41,532 nt of DNA from Bacteroidales bacterium (GCA_012517855.1 JAAYUD010000112.1:1-41532), one strand, 5' to 3'; positions 17,561 through 27,128 are shown, counted from the first letter of the stretch. Notes: generated by a model not told the origin, from the letters alone. A program made the numbers and translations.

Positions 17561-19120
17561 ATGCATAATAATAAACTTATGTTGTCTCAAGATAAAATAG
17601 TATCTTGTAAGTATTTTGTTTTGGCTTTGTCCATTCATGCTATTGTTGCTATTCTTCGGTGTATTTATGTCTTGTTTGGTCCTCTTTCACTTCATGGGGA
17701 TGAGGCTCAATATTGGGCATGGTCTTCTCACCTTAGCTGGTCATATTATTCTAAACCTCCATTGATAGCTTTTTGCAATTATATTACTCAATCTCTCTTT
17801 GGACACTCCGAATTGTCTGTCAGAATTAATGCTATATTATGTGGCATGTTGATAGGATGGGTTACATATCTTTTTGCGTATAAAGTCTTTCATTCTCAAC
17901 GAAAAGCTTTCTGGGCTTCTATGCTTGTTTTTGTTATGCCTTTTTATTTTGAAATATCTTTAATCTATTCTACAGACAGTATATTGTTATTATTTTGGCT
18001 TTTGTCTTCTTGTTTTTATTGGGAAGCTGCTGAAACAGGTAAATGGTGGTATTGGATAGCCTTAGGCCTCTCTATAGGAATCGGTTCCTTAGGGAAGTAT
18101 GCCATGCTCTTTTTTATTCCAATATTGTTTGTTTATTTAATCATTTACGATCGTAAGCAGCTATCGAACGTAGCTTTGTATATTTCGTTTTTAATAGGAT
18201 TGGCCATTTTCTCTCCTGTAATATTTTGGAATATAAATCATCAACTTGTAGGGTTAAAGCACATAGGAGGTCTGTCTGGAATAGACAATATGTATCATCC
18301 GCTCTCATGGAATTTATTGAATATTTTGAATTTTGTGTTGGGTCAGGTGTTGATTATGTCTCCCTTGTTTGTCGTTTTCTACTATAAAATATTCATTCGT
18401 CGTAAAAGAGATAGAGTATCATCCTACTTTGTTGTTCCGATAATCTTTATTTGGGTGTTGTTTTTCTTTATTTCAATAATAAAAAAGCATGAAGCAAATA
18501 TTAATTGGACGATGTTTGTCTATACTTCACTTCCACTCTTGCTTTCGTCTTATATTGTTGATTACCGTAAAGAAAGGATAGCAAAAATCTTGTTTGGAAT
18601 AACGATTTCTCTATTGTTGATTGTGATGACAGTTCCTATGTGGACTAGTCCAATATCAAAAAAAATTCTTCCTCTGGATATTGATCCTGTTAAAAAATTG
18701 TCGACATGGAAAAGCGCGTCGAGTAAGGTCGATAGCATTTATAATGCAACAGCCGATCCACAGAAAACATTTATTTTTACAGATGATTATATGCTTACAT
18801 CAGAGTTGTTGTTTTATCTATATCCCAATAAAAGTATTTATTTTTTTAATACAGGTTCCCGTATGTGCCAATATCAATTGTGGAAAGGGATAGAGCAATA
18901 TAACAACAAAGGGTACGATGCTATTTTTGTGGAGTGTTCTTCTTCGGGAAAAGATGAATTGCCATCTCCTCTTCAAAAAAATATCAGTGGTGCTTTTGAG
19001 CATGTTGATTCGTGCGTTAAAATGAATTGTTACTATCGGGGTGAGCCTTCATTTAATTTATATATATACAAATTGAAAGGCTTCAAATCAATTAAACCTG
19101 TTTCGACAGGAGAGTATTGA
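17561..19120 (+). CDS. GT39 / ArnT-like polyprenyl-phosphate sugar transferase
   Basis: 519 residues with about 10-12 transmembrane segments and a soluble C-terminal periplasmic domain (residues ~370-519). The first periplasmic loop carries LHGDEAQYWAWS, the Asp-Glu motif of the GT39/ArnT superfamily, followed by YYSKPPLIAF, also typical. Family members take a sugar from polyprenyl phosphate and add it to lipid A, LPS core or protein on the periplasmic side of the inner membrane. It is the last gene of the cassette (24 bp after the epimerase). Acceptor unknown; lipid A or LOS core is the most likely guess because of the LAB_N partner. Confidence 0.88.
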   Translation: MHNNKLMLSQDKIVSCKYFVLALSIHAIVAILRCIYVLFGPLSLHGDEAQYWAWSSHLSWSYYSKPPLIAFCNYITQSLFGHSELSVRINAILCGMLIGWVTYLFAYKVFHSQRKAFWASMLVFVMPFYFEISLIYSTDSILLLFWLLSSCFYWEAAETGKWWYWIALGLSIGIGSLGKYAMLFFIPILFVYLIIYDRKQLSNVALYISFLIGLAIFSPVIFWNINHQLVGLKHIGGLSGIDNMYHPLSWNLLNILNFVLGQVLIMSPLFVVFYYKIFIRRKRDRVSSYFVVPIIFIWVLFFFISIIKKHEANINWTMFVYTSLPLLLSSYIVDYRKERIAKILFGITISLLLIVMTVPMWTSPISKKILPLDIDPVKKLSTWKSASSKVDSIYNATADPQKTFIFTDDYMLTSELLFYLYPNKSIYFFNTGSRMCQYQLWKGIEQYNNKGYDAIFVECSSSGKDELPSPLQKNISGAFEHVDSCVKMNCYYRGEPSFNLYIYKLKGFKSIKPVSTGEY

Positions 19121-19149
19121 TTGAACATTAAAGATTGATCTATTCTCTG

Positions 19150-19193
19150 CAGCAGCCTTGTTTATTAGTAAATAATAATTGAGGTTGCTGCTG
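19150..19193 (+). terminator. Possible terminator after the GT39 gene
   Basis: CAGCAGC (19150-19156) pairs with GCTGCTG (19187-19193) across a long AT-rich loop; the tail is only moderately T-rich. Confidence 0.4.
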
Positions 19194-19275
19194 TAAAATT
19201 GTTTTAGAACAGATTATGTGCGGAATACTTTGAAGAATGAATGCAAATACTTGAATATGTCTTAAATAATTATTT

Positions 19276-19283
19276 TATCTTTG
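19276..19283 (+). promoter_or_regulatory. -7 element of the outer-membrane barrel gene
   Basis: TATCTTTG matches TAnnTTTG; a TTG at 19251-19253 is a possible, slightly distant -33 box. The coding start follows at 19319. Confidence 0.5.
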
Positions 19284-19318
19284 CGCTTTGAATAGCAAAT
19301 TATTAAACTATTAATCTA

Positions 19319-22225
19319 TTGAAGAAATTCGTTCTATTTTTATTATTTTGCATTGTTTCTATCTCGGCTATATCGCAAAGTAGATTTGTGTATGGTTATG
19401 CGGTAGATAAATCCAATAATGAAATCGTGAAGGAGATGAGGGCTTCGTTGCTTCGTCCTGATAGTACCGTGATAGATACTTTTCTTGTAAAGGAAGGCCG
19501 TTTTAATGGTTTTATATCTTCTTCTTTTAAATTGAAAGTTCCACAACCTGGAAAATATATTGTACGGTGCACCTCTTTTGGTTATAATAATGTTTATAAG
19601 GATATTGACATAAGGAATTCGAAAAGAAATCATTCTATTAGTATGGGAACATTTTATTTAACTCGTGACAAGCATGTGTTAAATGAAGTGGTTGTTACAG
19701 CTACTAAAATTAAAATGGTAGTTAAAGGGGATACTGTAGTGTATAATGCCGGGGCTTTTCAACTGGCAGAAGGCTCCATGCTTGATGCATTGGTAAAGCA
19801 ATTGCCTGGGGTTGAATTGAAAAAAGACGGTCGAATTACTGTGAACGGCAGATTTGTAGAGAGTTTGTATGTCAATGGAAAAGAGTTTTTTAGTGGCGGA
19901 CCGAAAATGGCTCTTGAAAATCTTCCATCATACATGGTAAACAAGGTGAAGATCTATAATAAAAAAAACGAGTTGACCGGAATGGCTGTAAAAAAGAAAG
20001 ATGAACATTTGATAATGGACGTCAACCTGAAGAAACAGTATTCGGTAGGTGTTATAGCTAATATCGGAGCGGGTAGGGGTACGAATGAACGTTATAGCGG
20101 GCGTTTTTTTGGATTGCGTTTTACTTCTAAATCCAGATTGTCACTTATGGGCAATATTAATAATATGAATGATTCTCAATCACCTGGTGAAGATGTAGGG
20201 GAGCTTTCTCCTGCTTCTACCGGCGGCGGCTTACAGTCTCTTAAAAGTGGCGGATTATCTTATCGTTATGATAACGGGAAAGGATGTTATATCCAATCGG
20301 ATAACACTATAAACAGAACGGATAATGATAATCAGTTCAATACAATTTCAGAGACTTTTCTGACTTCGGGGAATGCTTTTGCTCACTCGTTAAACAAGTC
20401 CAGGATGCTAAATACGAATTTCAATTCGACAAATACGATGAATTATTATACTGAACGTTTTTGGATGCGCAGTTCATTGACATTCAATTGTTCTAAGGAT
20501 AATACCAGTTCAAGGGAATTGTCTGGTAATTTTTCTTCAAATCCCTTATTATTAATCAATAGCGGCGTATTGGATAGTTTATTTGTTTCTCCACTCAATC
20601 AACATCTTAGGCAGATAACGCTTAATCGTCGTAGTCAGGATGGAATGGGGAAGGGACGTCAATTGAATACGACGTTAGGAGCCTCTTGTCGATTGCTGAC
20701 CGATAAACAAACGAAAGATGGACTTAGTATTGATGCTCAGTTTGCTTATTCCAATTCAACAAGAAATAATTTCAGTCAAAGTTTTTTGGACTATCCTTCA
20801 AGTGCGGCGACTATTGCTGATAATCGGAATCAATATACACATGCTCCAACAAGAGGCTATAATCTTTCGGTGAGCTCTTTCTACGAATATTTTCTGCGTA
20901 ACGATATGGGAAACAAGAAGGGTGATAAAATTATTATGCTGTCTCCTGGCTGTGGGTTTAAGAAGGTCTATAATTCATCAAGGTCTTCACTCTATCGACT
21001 CGATAAATTGTCTGGATGGCAACAACGGCAATTGGGGCTATTGCCATCAACAAACGATTCGTTGTTGTTGGCTATAGACGCCGGCAATTCTTATTTTTCA
21101 AATAGACATGAGACGATATACAGCCCTAATGTTAGAGGAAATGTCTTGTGGAGTCTAGGAACGGATTCTATTTCTCAAAGACCGAGTTTGATCGGTTTTG
21201 ATTTTGGATTTGGTGGGAGTTTTAATCGTAAGTCTATGAACTATTATCGTGACTCTAAATTCTTTCCTATTTCTCGCAGAGATTTTCTCTTTGAACCAAA
21301 TATAAATTTTCTTTGGATGGGTAACCGTTTTGGTGATCTTAGCTTGGGTTACCAATTTTCATCTACATCTCCTGAGTTGACGAATTTGGTGAATATCACA
21401 GATAATGTTGATCCCCTTAATGTAATGTTGGGCAATCCTGATTTAAAGAATTCTCATTCTCATAATATTCATTTTTCTTATATGAAGTTTCAAATGGAGC
21501 ATGCACGCGCGGTTAATGTCAATATTGGATATCATATTGATCAGAATGCTGTAGCAATGGGATTCGTTTATGATAAAACAACTGGTATTCGGACGTCAAA
21601 GCCCGAGAATGTGAATGGTAATTGGGGTATTAATGCCGATTTAAGTTATAGTGGGACAATAGATAAAAAAGGATATCTGACATTTTCAAACAATACATCG
21701 GCTGATAAATCAATTGGTGTTGATCTGATAACCATTGCAGGAGCAGCAGCAAGTTCGAGGAGTACTGTACACAATTTGAATATGACTGAGAAGTTGGGCC
21801 TGGATTTTCGTCGCGACACTAAATTAATGTTAGGTACTCAATTCACTTGTAACTGGAATCATGCAACAAGTCATCGCGACGACTTCAATACAATCAATGC
21901 ATTTGATTTCAATTATGGAATGACAGGACAAATAGAACTGCCATTAGAACTGCAGTTTAGTACTGATATAACAATGTTTAGTAGGCGTGGATATCAAGAT
22001 AAACAGATGAATACAGACAAATTGGTGTGGAATGCTCGATTGTCCAAGCGTTTGTTTCATGGCAATCTTATTTTGATGGCCGACGGATTCGATATTCTTC
22101 ATAACTTATCGAATGTACAACGTATACTCAATGCTCAGGGAAGAACAGAAACCTTCTATAATGTAGTACCTCGTTATATTATGCTTCATGCTGTTTATCG
22201 CTTCAATAGTGGACCAAAAAAATAG
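19319..22225 (+). CDS. TonB-receptor-like outer-membrane beta-barrel protein
   Basis: 968 residues starting at a TTG: the signal peptide begins right there (KKFVLFLLFCIVSISAISQ) and no in-frame ATG lies between the promoter and it. After the signal comes a carboxypeptidase-regulatory-like beta-sandwich (about 22-115), then a plug-like domain (about 120-245, with LNEVVVTATK and DALVKQLPGVELKKDG), then a long barrel ending in YIMLHAVYRFN. This is the outer-membrane beta-barrel group related to TonB-dependent receptors but usually without a SusD partner; none is present here. Likely an outer-membrane transporter or structural barrel of unknown substrate. It stands alone with its own promoter. 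Confidence 0.87.
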   Translation: MKKFVLFLLFCIVSISAISQSRFVYGYAVDKSNNEIVKEMRASLLRPDSTVIDTFLVKEGRFNGFISSSFKLKVPQPGKYIVRCTSFGYNNVYKDIDIRNSKRNHSISMGTFYLTRDKHVLNEVVVTATKIKMVVKGDTVVYNAGAFQLAEGSMLDALVKQLPGVELKKDGRITVNGRFVESLYVNGKEFFSGGPKMALENLPSYMVNKVKIYNKKNELTGMAVKKKDEHLIMDVNLKKQYSVGVIANIGAGRGTNERYSGRFFGLRFTSKSRLSLMGNINNMNDSQSPGEDVGELSPASTGGGLQSLKSGGLSYRYDNGKGCYIQSDNTINRTDNDNQFNTISETFLTSGNAFAHSLNKSRMLNTNFNSTNTMNYYTERFWMRSSLTFNCSKDNTSSRELSGNFSSNPLLLINSGVLDSLFVSPLNQHLRQITLNRRSQDGMGKGRQLNTTLGASCRLLTDKQTKDGLSIDAQFAYSNSTRNNFSQSFLDYPSSAATIADNRNQYTHAPTRGYNLSVSSFYEYFLRNDMGNKKGDKIIMLSPGCGFKKVYNSSRSSLYRLDKLSGWQQRQLGLLPSTNDSLLLAIDAGNSYFSNRHETIYSPNVRGNVLWSLGTDSISQRPSLIGFDFGFGGSFNRKSMNYYRDSKFFPISRRDFLFEPNINFLWMGNRFGDLSLGYQFSSTSPELTNLVNITDNVDPLNVMLGNPDLKNSHSHNIHFSYMKFQMEHARAVNVNIGYHIDQNAVAMGFVYDKTTGIRTSKPENVNGNWGINADLSYSGTIDKKGYLTFSNNTSADKSIGVDLITIAGAAASSRSTVHNLNMTEKLGLDFRRDTKLMLGTQFTCNWNHATSHRDDFNTINAFDFNYGMTGQIELPLELQFSTDITMFSRRGYQDKQMNTDKLVWNARLSKRLFHGNLILMADGFDILHNLSNVQRILNAQGRTETFYNVVPRYIMLHAVYRFNSGPKK

Positions 22226-22235
22226 ATTTCTGTTT

Positions 22236-22256
22236 TTTGTTTATTGATTAAACAAA
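22236..22256. terminator. Possible bidirectional terminator between convergent genes
   Basis: TTTGTTTA (22236-22243) and TAAACAAA (22249-22256) form an AT-only stem in the 44-bp gap between two converging genes. Weak. Confidence 0.35.
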
Positions 22257-22269
22257 TCGTCGTATCATT

Positions 22270-22914
22270 TTATTCAAAGTCCAATGTCCCAAAGTAGTCT
22301 GGTCGATGGAAGTCCGGTTTTACTATTTCTATAGGGTTCCAAGAAAGAAAATGTGGCGTTTCCAATTCGTCACCGCATTTATAGAAGTTTGCCTTTATTC
22401 TTTTTCCGTCAAGTGTATTGATCTGATGCTTGAAGTATGCTGTATACGGAATACGAAGTACTACTTCCCACGAGCAGTCTCCTTTGCGCTCTTCAAAAGC
22501 TTTCGTCCCGAGGCTTGCCCAACGCTCTATTTGTTTGAGTACAGATTCGGGTGCTTTCTCTCTGTTCTCTCTTTCTTTTCCTGCAGCAAGTAGAATCGTT
22601 CCGATGCAATTGCATTCTATATTGTAATAGATACCATCATTGGCCGGAATTGAAAAAAATTCCACGCAAGAGTCGGTCCATACATTACCGCAGTCTTTAT
22701 CGTATTTGGCGCGAACACTTTTCTCATTCACACGATAATTGATAATAATCGCATTATCTGTATGAACGATGCGGAAATTGGCAAGTGGCTTATAGGGAAA
22801 TTGTTCTTTCCAATTGGTGCACCCTATCAACTCGAAAGGAATGCTTAATTTATCTAATTGTGACGGTACCGAACATAAATCAGTGCTATCAATATTAATC
22901 TTTCTGACAATCAT
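22270..22914 (-). CDS. Carbohydrate-binding family 9-like protein
   Basis: 214 residues without a signal peptide. The sequence fits the CBM9-like family seen in Bacteroidetes: NFRIVHTDNAIIINYRV, then VWTDSCVEFF near residue 80 and YYNIECNCIGTILLAAG near residue 97, and a C-terminal FLSWNPI-x(4)-PDFHRPDYFG stretch. In CBM9 proteins the aromatic residues of this fold bind sugar ends, but the stand-alone cytoplasmic-looking form has no proven role. It is co-oriented with the secreted protein upstream (27-bp gap). Confidence 0.82.
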   Translation of the reverse strand: MIVRKINIDSTDLCSVPSQLDKLSIPFELIGCTNWKEQFPYKPLANFRIVHTDNAIIINYRVNEKSVRAKYDKDCGNVWTDSCVEFFSIPANDGIYYNIECNCIGTILLAAGKERENREKAPESVLKQIERWASLGTKAFEERKGDCSWEVVLRIPYTAYFKHQINTLDGKRIKANFYKCGDELETPHFLSWNPIEIVKPDFHRPDYFGTLDFE

Positions 22915-22940
22915 CTATTGTTGTTTATTATCTGTTTTTC

Positions 22941-23468
22941 TTAAGGATGAACTTTTATAAAGGCAACGTTTTCTTGTTGCACATGTCTGACTGCTTCTCT
23001 AAATTCTGCTATTGAAAGCTCAAAATTGTACCATGCCGTATAGCAATCGGTCACATACCATTTATCATTTATGAGGTCAAAAACTATTTTTAAATCAATT
23101 TCCGAATCTTCATAGCCTGCTTGAAAAACTTTGTGTGTAGGTTCGTCAGTTATATATTTAGCGATATAAGTAGCTCCTTCTGCTGATATTTCATTTTTCT
23201 CTTTTAAAAGTTCGGCAGAGAGTAAAGGCCATTTATCACGAGTAAAAGAAAAGGCTTTTTCACTTTTTCCGTCATCGGCCATCAATGTGATGGGCGTTTT
23301 GAGAGGGAATTTGGTACGCGAATATTGAAAAGCTGCGCTTTGAGTGAAATGCTCAATAAATGAGGCAAAATTTTTGTCTCCCTGTGGAGGAAATGTTTCC
23401 GCAAAACTATTTGTACTAAATAACAATGCAGTCAATACAAAAGAAAATAATAAGCGAGTCGTTTTCAT
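22941..23468 (-). CDS. Secreted protein, DUF4348-like
   Basis: 175 residues from the ATG at 23468, chosen because it begins a standard signal peptide (TTRLLFSFVLTALLFSTNSFA, cleavage near SFA-ET); the upstream in-frame start at 23516 lies on the far side of the promoter. The mature protein has an alpha/beta pattern and a DKWYVTDCYTAWYN stretch that I associate with the Bacteroidetes DUF4348 family, with moderate certainty. Probably periplasmic; function unknown. A good -7 element lies 24 bp upstream of the start. Confidence 0.75.
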   Translation of the reverse strand: MKTTRLLFSFVLTALLFSTNSFAETFPPQGDKNFASFIEHFTQSAAFQYSRTKFPLKTPITLMADDGKSEKAFSFTRDKWPLLSAELLKEKNEISAEGATYIAKYITDEPTHKVFQAGYEDSEIDLKIVFDLINDKWYVTDCYTAWYNFELSIAEFREAVRHVQQENVAFIKVHP

Positions 23469-23491
23469 AAGTCGTGCATTTGATTGAGAAA

Positions 23492-23499
23492 CAAAGATA
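23492..23499 (-). promoter_or_regulatory. -7 element of the DUF4348-like gene
   Basis: CAAAGATA on the plus strand reads TATCTTTG on the minus strand, matching TAnnTTTG, 24 bp before the ATG. Confidence 0.5.
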
Positions 23500-23591
23500 A
23501 TGCAACCCAAAGACAATAAGAAATAAAACAGAATTTATTTTGATCTCTCTGATGACAAATATTTATATATCAGTAAGACCCTTAGGCTTAT

Positions 23592-24869
23592 TTATTTGAG
23601 GGCATTTTTCTTCAAAAACTCATAACCGAACCGGCAATGTAAGCACTTCCGTTTATCACAGTATTCTTTTTTCAATTGAATTAGTGCTTGAGAGTCAGCT
23701 GCCGATTCTATTTTGATTCCCGCTGTTTCCCATTGTCGGATAATAACGTTATTTTCGGCTTTCATTTCCGTTAAGAATTCGAGTGCTTTTTCGCATAAAG
23801 AATCATTTCCTTTGTGTTTTCCATAAGCGTAAAGAAATGGAACGAGCGTGTTGATCATAATTAGTTGAATGGCGCCGGCTCCCCACGTCTTCTTATTTTG
23901 GGGAGACAAATGCGTAAACGAAAAATGGGTATCCCAATATTCTGAGGTCGATACGTCGAGTAGTTTGCAGACATCAATAGGTTGTTCTACTTCCATGAAG
24001 CAAGAAAAAAGCGAACGTTCCTTGTTATATAATGCTGCCAATTGGGCAATTCGAACGTGGCAGAAATTATTTGGGCGTATTCTGAGACGTCGCCACAGAT
24101 GGTCTTCCATTGGATCTGCCAATTCGAATTTATGGCTCAAATAGAGGTATTCTTTCTGTAGGTTCTTATAATAGGTATCGTCTATCTCTTCTTTGAGCAA
24201 TCCGGCGGTTCCAAAAAAGATTGCCTCTATTTGCATCAGGTTATCCCTATGTTTGTCTACTGCCCTAAGAGGTAATCGATAGGCCCATCTTTCAAATGTG
24301 TCGCCGTTGAGGCCGAAACCCAAATTGCGCGATAGAGTGATGAAGAAAGCGTCTTCCCAAGAACCGTTGCATTGGTTCACCCGATTGCAGATGTCTGTGG
24401 TTTTTTGTTCCAATCGTTCTATCTGTAATGTTTCCAGCCAAGAGTGGAGTCGGAGAGGAGATAGCGATGATAGAATATTGTGGCAACGCGGATAGTCGGC
24501 CAATTGGCAGAGTTGGCTGTAACCTTGTCTAATGTTTGAAGGGCAATTCAGTTTGAATTGTGGAATCGTTTGGCCGTCCGGGCGGAATATTTGGCAGTCG
24601 TCGTTGCCGGTAACATGAAGAATGACCGAATCATAGTTCCGGTCTTTGTCGTGTCCATGTCGGTACCAATCGGAAGAAATGGTATGCACTTCTATATTAC
24701 CGACCCACAGTGTTTGACCTATTTTCACTTTAGCGTTAAAAAAGTCGGGTCCTGCATTTGTGTTATGTAGGCCACTGTCTATGACCTCGAGTGGCGTACC
24801 GTCTGTCGTTTGCAGTATTTGAAGAGGGAAAATTCGATGCATCCACAAGTATTGCAGTAGGTGTTCCAT
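23592..24869 (-). CDS. DUF2851 family protein
   Basis: 425 residues, the usual size for DUF2851, a Bacteroidetes family of unknown function. Typical features are the N-terminal MHRIFPLQ-type start, LEVIDSGLHNTNAGPDFFNAKVKIG near residues 28-53 and VGNIEVHTISSDWYRHGHD-x-D near 56-76, whose conserved Asp, Glu and His residues resemble a nuclease-like active site. The C-terminal end has four cysteines (CDKRKCLHCRFGYEFLKK) that could hold a metal. It is divergent from dapB with closely placed promoters. No signal peptide, so cytoplasmic. Confidence 0.9.
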   Translation of the reverse strand: MEHLLQYLWMHRIFPLQILQTTDGTPLEVIDSGLHNTNAGPDFFNAKVKIGQTLWVGNIEVHTISSDWYRHGHDKDRNYDSVILHVTGNDDCQIFRPDGQTIPQFKLNCPSNIRQGYSQLCQLADYPRCHNILSSLSPLRLHSWLETLQIERLEQKTTDICNRVNQCNGSWEDAFFITLSRNLGFGLNGDTFERWAYRLPLRAVDKHRDNLMQIEAIFFGTAGLLKEEIDDTYYKNLQKEYLYLSHKFELADPMEDHLWRRLRIRPNNFCHVRIAQLAALYNKERSLFSCFMEVEQPIDVCKLLDVSTSEYWDTHFSFTHLSPQNKKTWGAGAIQLIMINTLVPFLYAYGKHKGNDSLCEKALEFLTEMKAENNVIIRQWETAGIKIESAADSQALIQLKKEYCDKRKCLHCRFGYEFLKKNALK

Positions 24870-24892
24870 GTTAAGATTAAGTTAATGAGCAG

Positions 24893-24900
24893 CAAATGTA
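24893..24900 (-). promoter_or_regulatory. -7 element of the DUF2851 gene
   Basis: CAAATGTA (TACATTTG on the minus strand), 23 bp before the start codon; a TTG on the minus strand lies 19 bp further upstream. It is nearly adjacent to the dapB promoter on the other strand. Confidence 0.5.
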
Positions 24901-24911
24901 ATAAAAAGTAG

Positions 24912-24919
24912 TATATTTG
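24912..24919 (+). promoter_or_regulatory. -7 element of the dapB operon
   Basis: TATATTTG matches TAnnTTTG; it lies 28 bp before the ATG at 24948. Confidence 0.5.
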
Positions 24920-24947
24920 CAACTAAATATCAATGGAATCTTTTAAA

Positions 24948-25676
24948 ATGAAAGTAGCAATTATCGGTTATGGCAAAATGGGGCAGGAAATAGAGAAGCT
25001 TGCCCGAAGCCGCGGACATGAAATAGTAAGTATTATTGATGTGAATAATCCGGAAGAATTTGAATCGGATGCTTTCCGATCGGCAGATGTCGCTATTGAA
25101 TTCACTAATCCAAAAGCTGCTTATGGTAACTATTTGAAGGCTTTCGCTGCTGGCGTAAAGGTTGTATCTGGTAGTACCGGCTGGCGTGCCGAACATCAGG
25201 CCGATGTTGAGAAGATGTGCAGCGAAGAAGGGAAGACTCTTTTTTGGGCGTCTAATTTTAGTCTTGGCGTTTGTATCTTTTCGGCAGTCAATAAGTATTT
25301 GGCGCATATCATGAATCAATTTCCCGTTTATGATGTTTCCATGACCGAAACTCATCATATACATAAACTGGATGCACCGAGTGGAACCGCTATTACTCTT
25401 GCCGATAGCATTGTAGAAGAATTGGATCGTAAGAACCGTTGGACGAAAGAAAAGGCTTCTGCTCCAGATGAGTTCCCGATTCACTCTATACGCGAAGGTG
25501 AAGTACCCGGTATTCATACGATTTGTTATGATTCGGATGCAGACATCATAACTATTACTCATGATGCCAAAAATCGTAGCGGATTTGTAATGGGTGCTGT
25601 ATTGGCGGCCGAATATACGGCTACTCATCAAGGTTTGCTTACTATGAATAACTTATTTTCATTCTTAAACGATTAA
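24948..25676 (+). CDS. dapB: 4-hydroxy-tetrahydrodipicolinate reductase
   Basis: 242 residues from the ATG at 24948; an ATG at 24933 would add five residues but lies very close to the expected transcription start. The NAD(P)H site is KVAIIGYGKMGQEIE at the N-terminus, GSTGW marks the next loop, and the DapB signature is ETHHIHKLDAPSGTA near residues 130-145, with the catalytic His and Lys pair. It reduces the dihydrodipicolinate precursor in lysine and diaminopimelate synthesis, needed for peptidoglycan. It heads an apparent operon with two signal peptidase genes and wbqC (gaps of 15, 18 and 3 bp). Confidence 0.95.
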   Translation: MKVAIIGYGKMGQEIEKLARSRGHEIVSIIDVNNPEEFESDAFRSADVAIEFTNPKAAYGNYLKAFAAGVKVVSGSTGWRAEHQADVEKMCSEEGKTLFWASNFSLGVCIFSAVNKYLAHIMNQFPVYDVSMTETHHIHKLDAPSGTAITLADSIVEELDRKNRWTKEKASAPDEFPIHSIREGEVPGIHTICYDSDADIITITHDAKNRSGFVMGAVLAAEYTATHQGLLTMNNLFSFLND

Positions 25677-25691
25677 AAAAGGAAACAGAAA

Positions 25692-27128
25692 ATGGAAAAG
25701 GTCTCCCGTTCACAAATAATTAAATTAAGCATTTCATTAGTGCTTTACATTGCTTTTCTTATATGGGTAAAAAGTTGGTTGGGTATTATTGTTATTCCAT
25801 TTATTTTTGATGCTTATATCACCAAGAAGGTCAACTGGACATTTTGGAAAAAAACCAAAAATGCTACTGTAAGATCAATTATGAGTTGGATTGATGCCAT
25901 TATTTTTGCCCTGGTTGCTGTCTATTTTGTTAACTTATATTTCTTTCAAAATTACCAGATACCATCTTCTTCACTTGAAAAGTCTCTCTTGGTTGGTGAT
26001 TTTCTTTATGTCAGTAAAATGAGTTATGGCCCACGTGTTCCACAAACGCCTCTTTCTATGCCGCTTACTGCTCATACCTTGCCGATTTTCAATTGTAAAT
26101 CGTATCTCGAATGGCCGCATTGGGATTATAAGAGAGTTCCTGGCTTTGGTAAAGTTAAGCATGATGATATTGTTGTATTCAATTATCCGGCAGGTGACAG
26201 TGTGGCTCTGAGCATTCAAGAAGAAGGATTTTGTACATTGGCATATAAGGTAGGACGTCAGATAGCACAACAAAATGGTGCTCCAATGGTCAATACCGAC
26301 TATTTGTCGCCTCTCGAACAACGTAAGATATACCAACTTTATTATACTGCAGGAAAGAATGCTATCTTTGGTTCGCCCGATCAATATGGAAAAGTTATTT
26401 ATCGTCCGGTAGATCATCGTGAAAATTATGTAAAACGCTGTATTGGTCTTCCCGGGGATATGCTCATGATTCGAAATCGTGAGGTGTATATTAATGGTAA
26501 ACATCAAAGAACTCCCAATGATGCAGAATTTATGTATCAAATTCAGGCTACTGGTAAATTGATTCCTGAAGATTTGATTCGTGAGTTGAGATTAAGCGAA
26601 GAAGATCTGTCAAATTATCAGCCGGGAAGCAAATCTTTTGTATTGCCTCTGACGAGTACTTCTTTGCGCGAATTGCAAAAACACAAGGATTTGGTTACTT
26701 CCATTCATCCCATTGACGTTAGTCCTGATCCCGATCTTTTCCCTCAAGGGCTGAGTACACATTGGACGGTTGATAATTACGGTCCGTTATGGATTCCGGC
26801 GAAGGGTAAAACGATTGCTTTGACAATGAATAATTTGCCAATTTATGAACGTTGCATCACTGTCTATGAAGGTAACAAACTTCAAGTTAAAGATGATGGT
26901 TCTATTTATATTAATGGCGTAAAATCCAACCGTTATACCTTTAAAATGGATTATTATTGGATGATGGGTGACAACCGCCATAATTCACAAGATTCTCGAT
27001 ATTGGGGGTTTGTTCCAGAAGATCATGTTATCGGTAAACCCATTTTTATTTGGTTGTCGCTCGATAAAGATCGTTCGTTATTTGATGGGAAAATCCGTTG
27101 GAGCCGTATGTTTAGCTGGGTTAAATAA
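25692..27128 (+). CDS. lepB: Signal peptidase I, active form
   Basis: 478 residues, longer than E. coli LepB because of a large insert between the catalytic boxes. Two membrane segments lie near residues 9-40 and 64-85. Box B is IPSSSLEKSL with the catalytic Ser at Ser94; box D is YVKRCIGLPGD with the catalytic Lys at Lys248; box E is GDNRHNSQDSRYWG near residue 428. All key residues of the Ser/Lys dyad are present, so this should be the working enzyme that cuts signal peptides on the periplasmic face of the inner membrane. A diverged paralog follows directly. Confidence 0.95.
   Translation: MEKVSRSQIIKLSISLVLYIAFLIWVKSWLGIIVIPFIFDAYITKKVNWTFWKKTKNATVRSIMSWIDAIIFALVAVYFVNLYFFQNYQIPSSSLEKSLLVGDFLYVSKMSYGPRVPQTPLSMPLTAHTLPIFNCKSYLEWPHWDYKRVPGFGKVKHDDIVVFNYPAGDSVALSIQEEGFCTLAYKVGRQIAQQNGAPMVNTDYLSPLEQRKIYQLYYTAGKNAIFGSPDQYGKVIYRPVDHRENYVKRCIGLPGDMLMIRNREVYINGKHQRTPNDAEFMYQIQATGKLIPEDLIRELRLSEEDLSNYQPGSKSFVLPLTSTSLRELQKHKDLVTSIHPIDVSPDPDLFPQGLSTHWTVDNYGPLWIPAKGKTIALTMNNLPIYERCITVYEGNKLQVKDDGSIYINGVKSNRYTFKMDYYWMMGDNRHNSQDSRYWGFVPEDHVIGKPIFIWLSLDKDRSLFDGKIRWSRMFSWVK

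Noticed and set aside
24930-25631. A 233-codon minus-strand frame opposite dapB
   Set aside because: It lies antisense to a well-supported dapB and has no recognisable features.
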